Origin: Paenibacillus tritici
Lineage (GTDB): Bacteria > Bacillota > Bacilli > Paenibacillales > Paenibacillaceae
Direction of reading: 5' to 3'
Length of the DNA stretch: 62,124 nt
Assembly: GCF_013204885.1 (NCBI RefSeq)
Contig: NZ_JABMKX010000027.1
Span: 1 to 62,124 of the forward strand
Within the stretch, counting starts at the first letter, position 1, and every line of letters starts with the position of its first letter. The notes below the pieces were generated by a model that saw only the letters and a program-made list of their open reading frames with translations, was not told the origin of the DNA and did no database searches. This document shows, one piece after another, positions 23,341 through 31,949 of this stretch. Both the position numbers and the translations under genes were made by a program.

Positions 23341-23541
23341 TCAGTATCCCGGGCGGGAGATGAAGGTGAAGAGGCTGCGGTTGTACAGCGTCCCCTGCAG
23401 CTCTACGAAGCCTTCGTCAACCGCTGTAATCACACCGATGTCTACGTGCGCGTTCCCCCTATAGACTTCAACAGGTACAGCATATTGAATATGGTACTGG
23501 AAGTGGCGCTGCAGTGTTAAAATATCGCCCTGATGTGGCAT
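23341..23541 (-). CDS. small protein of unknown function, possibly DUF2642-like
   Basis: The 66-residue protein runs from M-P-H-Q-G-D-I-L-T-L to F-I-S-R-P-G-Y. A central V-E-V-Y-R-G ... G-V-I-T-A-V-D-E-G-F-V-E-L-Q-G pattern suggests a small beta-barrel of the LSm/DUF2642 kind seen in some Bacilli spore-associated proteins; that assignment is tentative. AGGTGAT lies five bases before the ATG on the - strand and a terminator follows, which supports a real gene. It is one of very few - strand genes here and stands where B. subtilis has ctc. Confidence 0.65.
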   Translation of the reverse strand: MPHQGDILTLQRHFQYHIQYAVPVEVYRGNAHVDIGVITAVDEGFVELQGTLYNRSLFTFISRPGY

Positions 23542-23633
23542 GATTCATCACCTGTCTGTGGAGTATAAACTTATTGTACCAAAAACGGAACCCCTCTGCT
23601 GGGCGTACCGGGTGGAAAGGATAAACCCTACTT

Positions 23634-24194
23634 ATGAAATGGATTGTTGGACTCGGGAATCCCGGACCGCAATACGCGAAGACCAAACATAATGTCGGCT
23701 TCATGGCACTGGATGAGCTTGCATCCAGAAACGGAATCGCCTTCAATCAGAATAAATGCAAATCGGTGATCGGTGAAGGGATGATCGGCGGTGTCAAGAC
23801 CGTACTGATCAAACCCATGACCTTCATGAACCTGTCCGGGGAAGCGGTACGCGCCTATATGGATTATTATAAGGTGAAGCTGGAAGATATGATTGTTGTC
23901 TATGATGATCTGGATACGGAGCTGGGCAAGATCAGGCTGCGTTATCAGGGAAGCGCCGGCGGGCACAACGGCATTAAGTCAATCATTCAGCACACGGGCA
24001 CCCAGAGCTTCAACCGGGTGCGGATGGGTATATCCCGTCCGGAGCCGGGCTTCGCCATCGTGGATTATGTGCTGTCCACCTTCGCCAAGAAGGATGGGGA
24101 CAAGCTGCACAGCATGATAATGGATACTTGTGATGCTGTGGAATTCAGCCTGCAGCATACCTTCGAACAGACCATGGCCAAATTCAACGGCTAA
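23634..24194 (+). CDS. pth: peptidyl-tRNA hydrolase
   Basis: The 186-residue enzyme releases tRNA from prematurely dropped peptidyl-tRNA. G-L-G-N-P-G (6-11), K-H-N-V-G with the catalytic His at about 20, M-N-L-S-G, and D-D-L-D ... G-G-H-N-G are all present. Length is typical. It precedes fin and mfd as in B. subtilis. Confidence 0.97.
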   Translation: MKWIVGLGNPGPQYAKTKHNVGFMALDELASRNGIAFNQNKCKSVIGEGMIGGVKTVLIKPMTFMNLSGEAVRAYMDYYKVKLEDMIVVYDDLDTELGKIRLRYQGSAGGHNGIKSIIQHTGTQSFNRVRMGISRPEPGFAIVDYVLSTFAKKDGDKLHSMIMDTCDAVEFSLQHTFEQTMAKFNG

Positions 24195-24281
24195 TGGCAA
24201 GGGAAGAATTCAGGACTTTAGGCTAAAGCCATTCTGGACCGGGCATACTGGAGGTATATACTACCTTCAGGAGGCATATAG

Positions 24282-24512
24282 ATGGCAATACACTATGTTT
24301 GCAGGCACTGCCGGACATTCTTAGGAAGCATTGGCAGAAGTGATATCACAGAGATGCAGCTGGGGCTGCATTCCTTGACCCCTGCGGAGCGCAGAGATAT
24401 AATAGCGTATGATTCAGAAGGCGAGATTACGGTGAAGGTGACCTGCGATTACTGCAAGCAGGCGCTGGAGAACAATCCCGAACTCAGCCTGCTGGCCAGT
24501 CCGCTTCAGTAA
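24282..24512 (+). CDS. fin: anti-sigma-F factor Fin
   Basis: The 76-residue protein (YabK) has two CxxC pairs (C7-x2-C10 and C55-x2-C58) and the L-T-P-A-E-R-R-D-I-I segment. In B. subtilis Fin turns off SigF after engulfment so that SigG can take over. An AGGAGG site lies a few bases before the ATG. It and Gin (csfB, 1.6 kb) are both small Cys4 anti-sigma proteins, encoded in the same window. Confidence 0.93.
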   Translation: MAIHYVCRHCRTFLGSIGRSDITEMQLGLHSLTPAERRDIIAYDSEGEITVKVTCDYCKQALENNPELSLLASPLQ

Positions 24513-24644
24513 GGTGGAAGCGCCTGTCTCTATCGTCATCCGCAAGCCTTAGCCTTATCCGCTGAGGCTTGTTTTCGATTCCAATTATAATAGGTGAGGG
24601 CGGCATGGCCGCGCTCAGCCTGTTTAGTAAGAGAGGTGCACCTG

Positions 24645-27600
24645 TTGTTACAAGGTCTTATAGAAGCTTTTTCCAAGGAACCCGATTTTCAGTCTGTCAC
24701 CCGTGGTATCGCTGCAGGGATGAAGGAACAGCTCATCTCCGGCTTATCCGGATCGGCCAGACAAATGATGCTGGCTGCCCTGCATGAAGAGACGCAGCGT
24801 CCGCTGCTGGTAGTAACCCATAATATGTTCTCGGCCCAGAAGATGGCCGAGGATTTGCAGGAAGCGCTTTCTCCGGAACAGGTGCTGCTCTATCCGGCCA
24901 ATGAGCTGGTGGCTGCTGAAGCCGCCGTCTCCAGTCCCGAGACTCTCGCCCAGCGGATTGATGTATTGACACGCTGTGCCAAGGGCTTCCGGGGAATTGT
25001 GGTTGTTCCATACTCCGGCGTCCGCAGGCTGCTCCCTGCCCCCCATGTCATGGCCGAAGCCCAGCTCACGGTATCGCAGGACGGTACGCTTGCCCTGGAT
25101 GACTTCCTCATGTCCATGATTGAGATGGGCTATGAGCGGGTGGAGCGTGTAGAGAACAGCGGCGAGCTCAGTGTGCGCGGCGGTATTATTGATTTCTATC
25201 CTATGACCTCTCCACTGGCTTACCGGGTGGAGCTGTTTGATGATGAGGTAGACTCCATCCGTACCTTCGATCCTATGGATCAGCGCTCTATTGATAAGGT
25301 CCGCAGTGTGAAGATTACACCGGCTAAGGAGATTATCGCCGATCAGCTCCGTCAGGATGCGGCTTCTACCGCTGCGTCAGCGATGCTGGAGCGGCAATTA
25401 GAGAAAATGAGCGATCGCCAGGCCAAGCTTCGCCTGCGGGAGGAAATGGGCCGGGAGCTGGAAATGCTCCGTCAGGGCACGTATTTCCCGGAAATCTATA
25501 AATATATCAGTCTGCTCTACCCTGAGCGGTCTTATCTGTATGATTATATGGCAGAGGATACTTTGCTGGTTCTAGATGAGCCGGCAAGACTTCTGGAAAC
25601 CGCCAAGCAATTGGAGCGGGATGAGTCAGAATGGAATCTGCATTTGCTGCAGAATGGCAAAACACTGCCCGAACTCCACCTCTCTGTCGAGAGCGATGTC
25701 ATTATGTACCAGCGTCCGTTCCAGACCTTGTTTATGTCGATTTTTCTGCGCCAGGTTCCGCATATTCAGCCGCAGAATATTCTGGGCTTCATCAGCCGGG
25801 GCATGCAGGATTTCCACGGCCAGATGAATGTGCTGAAATCCGAAATGGAGCGCTGGCACAAGTCCGGCGTGAAGGTGATTATGCTCGCGAACGGCGAGGA
25901 ACGGATGGAACGTATCCGCCGGGTGCTGGATGACTACGGTATTGAAGAGCCGACGATCCTTCAGGGCAACTTGGGCTCCGGCTTCGAGCTTCCTTCGATT
26001 CATCTGGCGGTCATCACTGAAGGTGAGATGTTCTCGCAGAAGCAGCGCAAGGCGCGGAAGGTCTCCAAGGGCATTGATAATGCCGAACGGATTAAGAGCT
26101 ATACAGAGCTGAAGATTGGCGATTATGTGGTTCACCAGAATCACGGGATCGGCAAGTACATGGGCATCGGAACGCTTGAGGTCAGCGGCATTCACCGCGA
26201 CTACATGCATATCCTCTATGCGGGTGGCGACAAGCTCTCCGTTCCGATTGAACAGATTGACCTGATCCAGAAGTATGTCGGCTCGGAAGATAAGGAGCCG
26301 AAGGTATACAAGCTGGGCGGCAATGAATGGACACGGGTGACCAGCAAGGTACGAAGCTCTGTGCAGGATATCGCCGATGACCTGATCAAGCTGTATGCTG
26401 AACGCCAGAGCGCACTTGGCTATGGCTTCGAAAAGGATACGCAGGAGCAGCGTGAATTCGAAGAGATGTTCCCGTATGAGGAGACCCGCGACCAGCTGCG
26501 GGCGATTGAAGAGATTAAGAAGGACATGGAGCAGAACCGTCCGATGGACCGGCTGCTCTGCGGGGATGTCGGATATGGCAAGACGGAGGTGGCCATCCGG
26601 GCCGCTTTCAAATCAGCGATTGAGGGCAAGCAGGTGGCGGTACTCGTGCCGACGACCATTCTGGCGCAGCAGCACTACGAGACCTTCCGCGAGCGCTTCG
26701 CCAATTATCCGCTGAATATCCAGGTTCTGAGCCGTTTCCGCAGCCGCAAGGAGCAGAATGAGACGATTAAGGGAGTACGGCAGGGTACGGTGGATGTGGT
26801 CATCGGTACACACCGGCTGCTGTCGCAGGACCTGGTGTTCAAGGACCTCGGCCTCCTGATTGTTGATGAAGAGCAGCGGTTCGGCGTGACCCATAAGGAG
26901 AAGCTGAAGAAGCTGAAGACCAATGTCGATGTATTGACTCTGACGGCAACACCGATTCCCCGCACCTTGCATATGTCGATGCTCGGAGTGCGTGACTTGT
27001 CGGTTATTGAGACTCCACCGGAGAACCGCTTTCCCGTACAGACGTATGTCGTTGAGCACAGCCAGACGCTTACCCGGGAAGCGGTCGAGCGCGAGCTTGC
27101 CAGGGGCGGGCAGGTCTACTATCTATACAACCGCGTGCAGGGCATTCAGGAAATGGCTGCGCAGATCTCCATGCTGGTGCCGGAGGCAAGAGTGGGGATC
27201 GGCCATGGACAGATGTCGGAGTCAGAGCTTGAGAAGACAATTCTCGACTTCCTGGACGGAGAATATGATGTGCTGGTCAGCACGAGTATTATAGAGACTG
27301 GTGTCGATATTCCTAACGTTAACACGCTTATTGTGCATGATGCCGACAAAATGGGGCTGTCCCAGCTGTATCAGCTGCGCGGACGCGTAGGCCGTTCTAA
27401 CCGGATTGCCTATGCCTACTTCACCTACCAGCGGGATAAAGTACTGACCGAGGTAGCAGAGAAGCGTCTGCAATCCATTAAGGAATTCACAGAGCTCGGG
27501 TCGGGCTTCAAAATTGCCATGCGCGATCTCTCCATCCGCGGAGCAGGCAATCTGCTCGGGGCAGAGCAGCACGGCTTCATTGCTTCTGTCGGCTTCGATC

Positions 27601-28169
27601 TGTATTCGCAGATGCTGGCGGAAGAAATCCGCAAACGCAAGGTAAGTGTGCTTGGCGAGGAGGATACTTCGCTGAAGCAGGGGAATACGGTCATTGATTT
27701 GTCGATTGACGCGTATCTCCCGTCCGAGTATATTTACGACAGTATCCAGAAAATTGAAATTTACAAAAAAGTCGCTGCTGTGGCTTCCTTCGAGGATGCG
27801 TCAGAGCTTGAGGATGAGCTGCTGGACCGGTTCGGCGAATTGCCGGAGTCGGTTATCAATCTGCTCTCTGTGGCCCGGCTGAAGGTATACGGCAAGCTGT
27901 ACGGTATGGAGTCGATGGTCCGGCGCGGGGATGAAGCTCTGCTTAATTTCCATGAGGGCAGTATCGGGGCCCTGGATACGGCCAAGCTCGCCAAAGTTGG
28001 AAATGGCTTTGAAAGGCGTGTACAATTTGATAAGGATGCTAAAGCAACGATCCGTATCAAAGTGAAGGATTTAGGTGACAAGGAGCTGCTGGATGTGCTG
28101 GAACAATTCCTGTCGGCAGCCAAACAGTCTTTAAAATCGAAGGGAGAATTACACAATGTCGTTAAATAA
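24645..28169 (+). CDS. mfd: transcription-repair coupling factor Mfd
   Basis: The 1174-residue SF2 translocase removes stalled RNA polymerase from damaged DNA and recruits UvrA. An N-terminal UvrB-like module is followed by a CarD-like RNA-polymerase-interaction domain (I-G-D-Y-V-V-H-Q-N-H-G-I-G, about residues 490-550). The RecG-like motor has Walker A G-D-V-G-Y-G-K-T-E and Walker B V-D-E-E-Q-R-F. A C-terminal TRCF domain closes it. TTG at 24645 is chosen because AGAGGTG lies six bases before it. Its 3' end overlaps the next gene by 14 bases. Confidence 0.96.
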   Translation: MLQGLIEAFSKEPDFQSVTRGIAAGMKEQLISGLSGSARQMMLAALHEETQRPLLVVTHNMFSAQKMAEDLQEALSPEQVLLYPANELVAAEAAVSSPETLAQRIDVLTRCAKGFRGIVVVPYSGVRRLLPAPHVMAEAQLTVSQDGTLALDDFLMSMIEMGYERVERVENSGELSVRGGIIDFYPMTSPLAYRVELFDDEVDSIRTFDPMDQRSIDKVRSVKITPAKEIIADQLRQDAASTAASAMLERQLEKMSDRQAKLRLREEMGRELEMLRQGTYFPEIYKYISLLYPERSYLYDYMAEDTLLVLDEPARLLETAKQLERDESEWNLHLLQNGKTLPELHLSVESDVIMYQRPFQTLFMSIFLRQVPHIQPQNILGFISRGMQDFHGQMNVLKSEMERWHKSGVKVIMLANGEERMERIRRVLDDYGIEEPTILQGNLGSGFELPSIHLAVITEGEMFSQKQRKARKVSKGIDNAERIKSYTELKIGDYVVHQNHGIGKYMGIGTLEVSGIHRDYMHILYAGGDKLSVPIEQIDLIQKYVGSEDKEPKVYKLGGNEWTRVTSKVRSSVQDIADDLIKLYAERQSALGYGFEKDTQEQREFEEMFPYEETRDQLRAIEEIKKDMEQNRPMDRLLCGDVGYGKTEVAIRAAFKSAIEGKQVAVLVPTTILAQQHYETFRERFANYPLNIQVLSRFRSRKEQNETIKGVRQGTVDVVIGTHRLLSQDLVFKDLGLLIVDEEQRFGVTHKEKLKKLKTNVDVLTLTATPIPRTLHMSMLGVRDLSVIETPPENRFPVQTYVVEHSQTLTREAVERELARGGQVYYLYNRVQGIQEMAAQISMLVPEARVGIGHGQMSESELEKTILDFLDGEYDVLVSTSIIETGVDIPNVNTLIVHDADKMGLSQLYQLRGRVGRSNRIAYAYFTYQRDKVLTEVAEKRLQSIKEFTELGSGFKIAMRDLSIRGAGNLLGAEQHGFIASVGFDLYSQMLAEEIRKRKVSVLGEEDTSLKQGNTVIDLSIDAYLPSEYIYDSIQKIEIYKKVAAVASFEDASELEDELLDRFGELPESVINLLSVARLKVYGKLYGMESMVRRGDEALLNFHEGSIGALDTAKLAKVGNGFERRVQFDKDAKATIRIKVKDLGDKELLDVLEQFLSAAKQSLKSKGELHNVVK

Positions 28170-29199
28170 AAAAACCTGGAAGGTGCTGCTGGTCTCGCTG
28201 GCTGCGGCTGTATCCTTCTCCATGCTTGCCGGCTGCGGCAATAAAGATAGCGAAAAGGCAGTGGCAACTTATAAGGGCGGTACGATTACCGAGAAGGAAT
28301 TCAATCTGGACACGCGCGTGATGAAGTTCCTGTCTCCCGAGCAGGCGCAGTATCTGGAGATCGATATGTTCAAGGAGTCGATCCTGAAGCAGGAGGTTGC
28401 CTTTGAACACCTGGCCGGACAAGCCTCGGAAGAAGCAAAGAAAGCAGCCGAGAAAGAAGTCGATACTCAGATTGATACGATCAAGGGCCAACTGGGCGAC
28501 AAGTACAAAAGCACGCTGAAGGATCAGGATCTAAGCGAGTCTGACCTGCGGACGTATATGCAGCGCGTACTCACCGTTTATCAGGACATGCTGCTGAAGG
28601 TAACGGACGAGCAGGTGAAATCGCAGTATGAAGCCACCAAGGCTGACTATACAGTAGCTACACTGCGTCATGTGCTGGTTGGCCTGACTGATAGTGCCGG
28701 TAAGGAGCGTACCGATGCCGATGCGCTGAAGCGCGCCCAGGAAGCGAAAGCGAAGCTGGAAGGCGGAGCGGATTTTGCTGCGGTGGCGAAGGAATATTCG
28801 GATGATCCCGGCTCCAAGGATACCGGCGGGGAATATAAGGACAAGCCTCTGGCGAATTATGTTGCAGAGTTCAAGGCTGCCGCCCAGACCCTGCCGCTGA
28901 ATAAGATCAGTGATCCGATCAAGACCAGCTTCGGGTATCATGTAATGAAGGTTGAAGCCCGTAAGGATACAACGTTCGACACGCTGACTGCCGAGCAGCT
29001 TAAGGCTGTTAAGAACTCTGCGGCTTCTGCAAGCCTGGAGACCTTCCTCGAGAAGAATCTGGACAGCCTGGAGATTAAGATTAATCTGCCGAAAAGCTCA
29101 GCCGCACCTGCTGAATCAGGAGCAACAGCTACACCGGCTCCGGGCGCTGACACCCCAGCCGCCACAGAAGTGCCAGCTGCTACCGAAGCAGCCAAATAG
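28156..29199 (+). CDS. PrsA-like peptidyl-prolyl isomerase lipoprotein
   Basis: The 347-residue extracytoplasmic foldase has a lipoprotein signal with lipobox L-A-G-C27, a SurA_N-like helical region (about 40-160), a parvulin/PPIC domain (about 168-262, with R-H-V-L-V, F-A-A-V-A-K-E-Y-S-D-D and F-G-Y-H-V-M-K-V-E) and an Ala/Pro/Thr-rich C-terminal tail. It probably helps fold exported proteins at the membrane. GGGAG precedes the ATG inside mfd, and the overlap suggests coupling. This gene is not at this place in B. subtilis. Confidence 0.9.
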   Translation: MSLNKKTWKVLLVSLAAAVSFSMLAGCGNKDSEKAVATYKGGTITEKEFNLDTRVMKFLSPEQAQYLEIDMFKESILKQEVAFEHLAGQASEEAKKAAEKEVDTQIDTIKGQLGDKYKSTLKDQDLSESDLRTYMQRVLTVYQDMLLKVTDEQVKSQYEATKADYTVATLRHVLVGLTDSAGKERTDADALKRAQEAKAKLEGGADFAAVAKEYSDDPGSKDTGGEYKDKPLANYVAEFKAAAQTLPLNKISDPIKTSFGYHVMKVEARKDTTFDTLTAEQLKAVKNSAASASLETFLEKNLDSLEIKINLPKSSAAPAESGATATPAPGADTPAATEVPAATEAAK

Positions 29200-29208
29200 G
29201 TCAAATTG

Positions 29209-29250
29209 GACAAGCCGCCTGATGCGCCAAGCATCAAGGCGGCTTGTTTG
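29209..29250 (+). terminator. Rho-independent terminator after the PrsA-like gene
   Basis: ACAAGCCGCCTGATGC pairs with GCATCA-GGCGGCTTGT (one bulged A) around a short loop, ending TTTGT. Confidence 0.85.
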
Positions 29251-29443
29251 TCGTAGTGGGGCAATCCAGCCCCTGCCCTGCCGGGTATAGAAATCAGAAT
29301 TTGTGTTTATAACTGGAAGGAAACCGGTCAGGTGTTCTTATTTTTGCATGAACTATTTTATGCGGCCCGGGGATGTATAAGGAACTGGGAAGAGATGAAT
29401 ACTATGGTCAGATATTACGATAAATCACTGGGATTAACCATTC

Positions 29444-29472
29444 CCATATTGGACAGTAGTTGGACCATACTT
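29444..29472 (+). promoter_or_regulatory. possible SigG promoter of spoVT
   Basis: CCATA, 17 bp, CATACTT: one mismatch in each box from the SigG consensus. B. subtilis spoVT is forespore-expressed. The leader to the ATG would be about 20 bases and includes AGCGGGG. Confidence 0.4.
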
Positions 29473-29498
29473 CTTAAGAAAGCGGGGCAACATGTGAA

Positions 29499-30041
29499 AT
29501 GAAAGCTACTGGTATTGTAAGACGTATTGATGACCTCGGACGAGTGGTTATCCCCAAAGAGATTAGACGTACCTTGCGGATTCGCGAGGGGGACCCCCTG
29601 GAAATTTTTGTTGACCGTGACGGCGAGGTTATATTGAAGAAATATTCACCGATCGGTGAATTGGGCGATTTCGCCAAGGAATACGCAGAATCGCTGTATG
29701 AAGGAACAGGGCATATTACCATGATTACGGACCGGGACAGCTTCATCGCGCTCGCCGGCGGCTCCAAGAAGGATTATCTGGAGAAACAGGTGGGTGTGCT
29801 GCTGGAGAAGGTAATGGAGAGCCGTAAGACGGTGCTTGAGACTAACGGAGGCAGCTATGACATCAGCAAGGACCACACGGAACTGTTATCCAGCTATGTG
29901 GCAGCACCTATTATCTCAGGCGGAGACCCTATCGGCTGCGTAGTGCTGCTGAATAAGGATGATTCGGTAAAAATGGCCCAGATGGAAGTAAAAATGGCGG
30001 AGACAGCCGCAGCTTTCCTGGGTAAACAAATGGAGCAGTAG
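29499..30041 (+). CDS. spoVT: stage V sporulation protein T
   Basis: The 180-residue protein has an N-terminal AbrB-type DNA-binding domain (M-K-A-T-G-I-V-R-R-I-D-D-L-G-R-V-V-I-P, residues 1-50) and a C-terminal GAF domain (about 56-178). It tunes SigG-dependent forespore genes. It is the second AbrB-fold regulator in the window; its DNA-binding domain resembles that of the abrB product. Its own terminator follows. Confidence 0.96.
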   Translation: MKATGIVRRIDDLGRVVIPKEIRRTLRIREGDPLEIFVDRDGEVILKKYSPIGELGDFAKEYAESLYEGTGHITMITDRDSFIALAGGSKKDYLEKQVGVLLEKVMESRKTVLETNGGSYDISKDHTELLSSYVAAPIISGGDPIGCVVLLNKDDSVKMAQMEVKMAETAAAFLGKQMEQ

Positions 30042-30058
30042 CATACATGCGTAAGAGA

Positions 30059-30107
30059 GCCCCGCTTTTCCTTTGGTTACGATAACCATGGGGAATGGCG
30101 GGTTTTT
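30059..30107 (+). terminator. Rho-independent terminator after spoVT
   Basis: CCCGC/GCGGG outer stem with inner GGTTA/TAACC pairing, followed by five T residues. Confidence 0.8.
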
Positions 30108-30114
30108 GCCGTCA

Positions 30115-30145
30115 TTTACACTTCCATGCCCGGATAAGTTATAAT
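30115..30145 (+). promoter_or_regulatory. possible SigA promoter of yabM
   Basis: TTTACA (5 of 6) and a perfect TATAAT are separated by 19 bp, longer than optimal. The next base run contains a small TAGAA/TTCTA dyad (30146-30160). Confidence 0.35.
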
Positions 30146-30214
30146 ATAGAAATTCGTTCTATGAAGATTCACATTCTATATTATGGCAGTTATAGCTGTA
30201 GAAGCAGGTAGATC

Positions 30215-31876
30215 ATGACATCAAACAAGCAAGGCTCGAAGCTGCTGCAAGGCGCCTTCATTCTTAGCGCAGCGGCTATATTCTCCAAACTGATCGGTAC
30301 GCTGCAAAAGATACCGCTGCAGAATCTCGGCGGCGACGCCGCGTTTGGCATCTACAATACGGTCTATCCGCTGTATACCATCCTGGTCACTGTAGCAATG
30401 CTGGGACTGCCTGCGGCCATCTCCCGGTTCGTGGCCGAGGCTTCGGCGGCGCAGGATGAGCAGAAGGGGCGGCGCGTGCTGCTGCTGTCCGCTTGTATTA
30501 CGGCTGTCAGCGGCCTGGTGCTCGGGGTCCTGGTCTACACCGGAGCGCCGCTCATTGCGGTATGGGTGGGCAGCTCCCACATTATCCCGGCTCTGCGAAG
30601 CAGCGCTTGGGGACTGGCGGTAGTGCCGCTGATGGCGGCTCTGCGCGGATATTTCCAGGGCCTGCACAATATGATGCCGACAGCAGTGTCGCAGGTGGTG
30701 GAGCAGTCGGTACGCGTGGCAGTTATGATCTCGCTCCTGTTATATCTTAGTGCTGCCGGTGCGGACGCGGCAGGCATTGCCGCCGGTGCGCTGCTTGGCC
30801 CTGCCGGAGGCGGGCTGGCAGGCCTTGCAGTGATGCTGCTGTATTGGCGCAGTCACCGCCATCGCAGCGGGCAGCGGGACCTGTTACTCCAGGCCCCGCT
30901 GCTTAAGAGCAGAGAAGGCTTGGCTGCAGCCCGCCCTGAACAGGGTGTACCCGCCCGTCAGCTGCTGGCCTACGGACTGCCGGTGATGCTGGGTGCGCTG
31001 GCCGTTCCGTTAATCGGGCTGGTCGATGTCTTCACGGTTCCCCGCCTGCTGGCAGGAAGCGGGAGCAGCGGGACAGCGGCGATGGCCCAGTTCGGCATCT
31101 ATAACCGCGGGCTGCCGCTCGTGCAGATCGTAACGATGCTGGCGACCTCGCTCTCGGTCGTATTCATTCCGGCGCTGGCCGAAGCGAAATACCAGCGGGA
31201 TGAGGCCCTCATCCGCTCGCGCATCACGCTGTCGCTGCGCTGGTTCTGGCTCCTGGGGCTGGCCGCGTCCGTAGGCCTGGCCGTTCTGGCAGAGCCGGTG
31301 AACACGGCTCTGTACGGTGACGCTGCCGGCAGCAGCACGATGACCTGGCTGGCCTTCACCGCCGCCGGCGGCACGGTCAGCATCATCTCCGCTGCGCTGC
31401 TGCAGGGCCTTGGCGCCGTGCGTGCGCCGGCGCTGACCCTCCTGGCCGCCGCTGCGCTGAAGGCGGCCCTTAACCTGCTGCTGGTGCCGCAGCAGGGCAT
31501 TACCGGTGCGGCCATCGCCGGCGTGGCCGCACATCTCTTCGCAGCAGCGCTGAACGTGCTGCTGCTCTACCGGCAGGGCTATCTGCGGCTTCGCTTCGCA
31601 GATGCCCTGCTGAAGCCCGCGGCGCTGCTCGCGGGCCTCGGGCTGGCCGCCGCAGCCGTGAGCCTCGGCGCAGGCAGGGCGGCAGACGCCGCCGGCTTCG
31701 GCGGCGGGCGGACCGCGGCCCTGGCGCAGAGCCTGCTCGGCGTGCTTGCAGGCTGCGCCGTCTTCGCCATCGGCGCAGTAGCGCTGCGGCTGCTCAGTGA
31801 GAGCGAGCTGCGCCAGCTTCCGGGCTTCGGCCCCCGGCTGGCGGACAAGCTGAAGAAGCTGCGCCTGTTCCCTTAA
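30215..31876 (+). CDS. yabM: polysaccharide/lipid flippase-like membrane protein (SpoVB/YabM, MOP superfamily)
   Basis: The 553-residue protein is predicted to have about 14 hydrophobic spans. The N-terminal G-A-F-I-L-S-A-A-A-I-F-S-K-L-I-G and P-L-Q-N-L-G-G-D-A-A-F-G-I-Y motifs are typical of SpoVB/MurJ-like MOP exporters. It probably flips a lipid-linked wall or cortex precursor; the exact substrate is unknown. From about 30.8 kb to the end it is very GC-rich and Ala/Leu/Gly-dense, unlike its neighbours. Its place between spoVT and mazG is as in B. subtilis. Confidence 0.9.
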   Translation: MTSNKQGSKLLQGAFILSAAAIFSKLIGTLQKIPLQNLGGDAAFGIYNTVYPLYTILVTVAMLGLPAAISRFVAEASAAQDEQKGRRVLLLSACITAVSGLVLGVLVYTGAPLIAVWVGSSHIIPALRSSAWGLAVVPLMAALRGYFQGLHNMMPTAVSQVVEQSVRVAVMISLLLYLSAAGADAAGIAAGALLGPAGGGLAGLAVMLLYWRSHRHRSGQRDLLLQAPLLKSREGLAAARPEQGVPARQLLAYGLPVMLGALAVPLIGLVDVFTVPRLLAGSGSSGTAAMAQFGIYNRGLPLVQIVTMLATSLSVVFIPALAEAKYQRDEALIRSRITLSLRWFWLLGLAASVGLAVLAEPVNTALYGDAAGSSTMTWLAFTAAGGTVSIISAALLQGLGAVRAPALTLLAAAALKAALNLLLVPQQGITGAAIAGVAAHLFAAALNVLLLYRQGYLRLRFADALLKPAALLAGLGLAAAAVSLGAGRAADAAGFGGGRTAALAQSLLGVLAGCAVFAIGAVALRLLSESELRQLPGFGPRLADKLKKLRLFP

Positions 31877-31949
31877 GGCGCTTATTCATAGTACATAGCG
31901 CAGCCGCCTGTTACAGCAGGAAGCGGCTGCCTGGAAGGAGTTGACCAGA

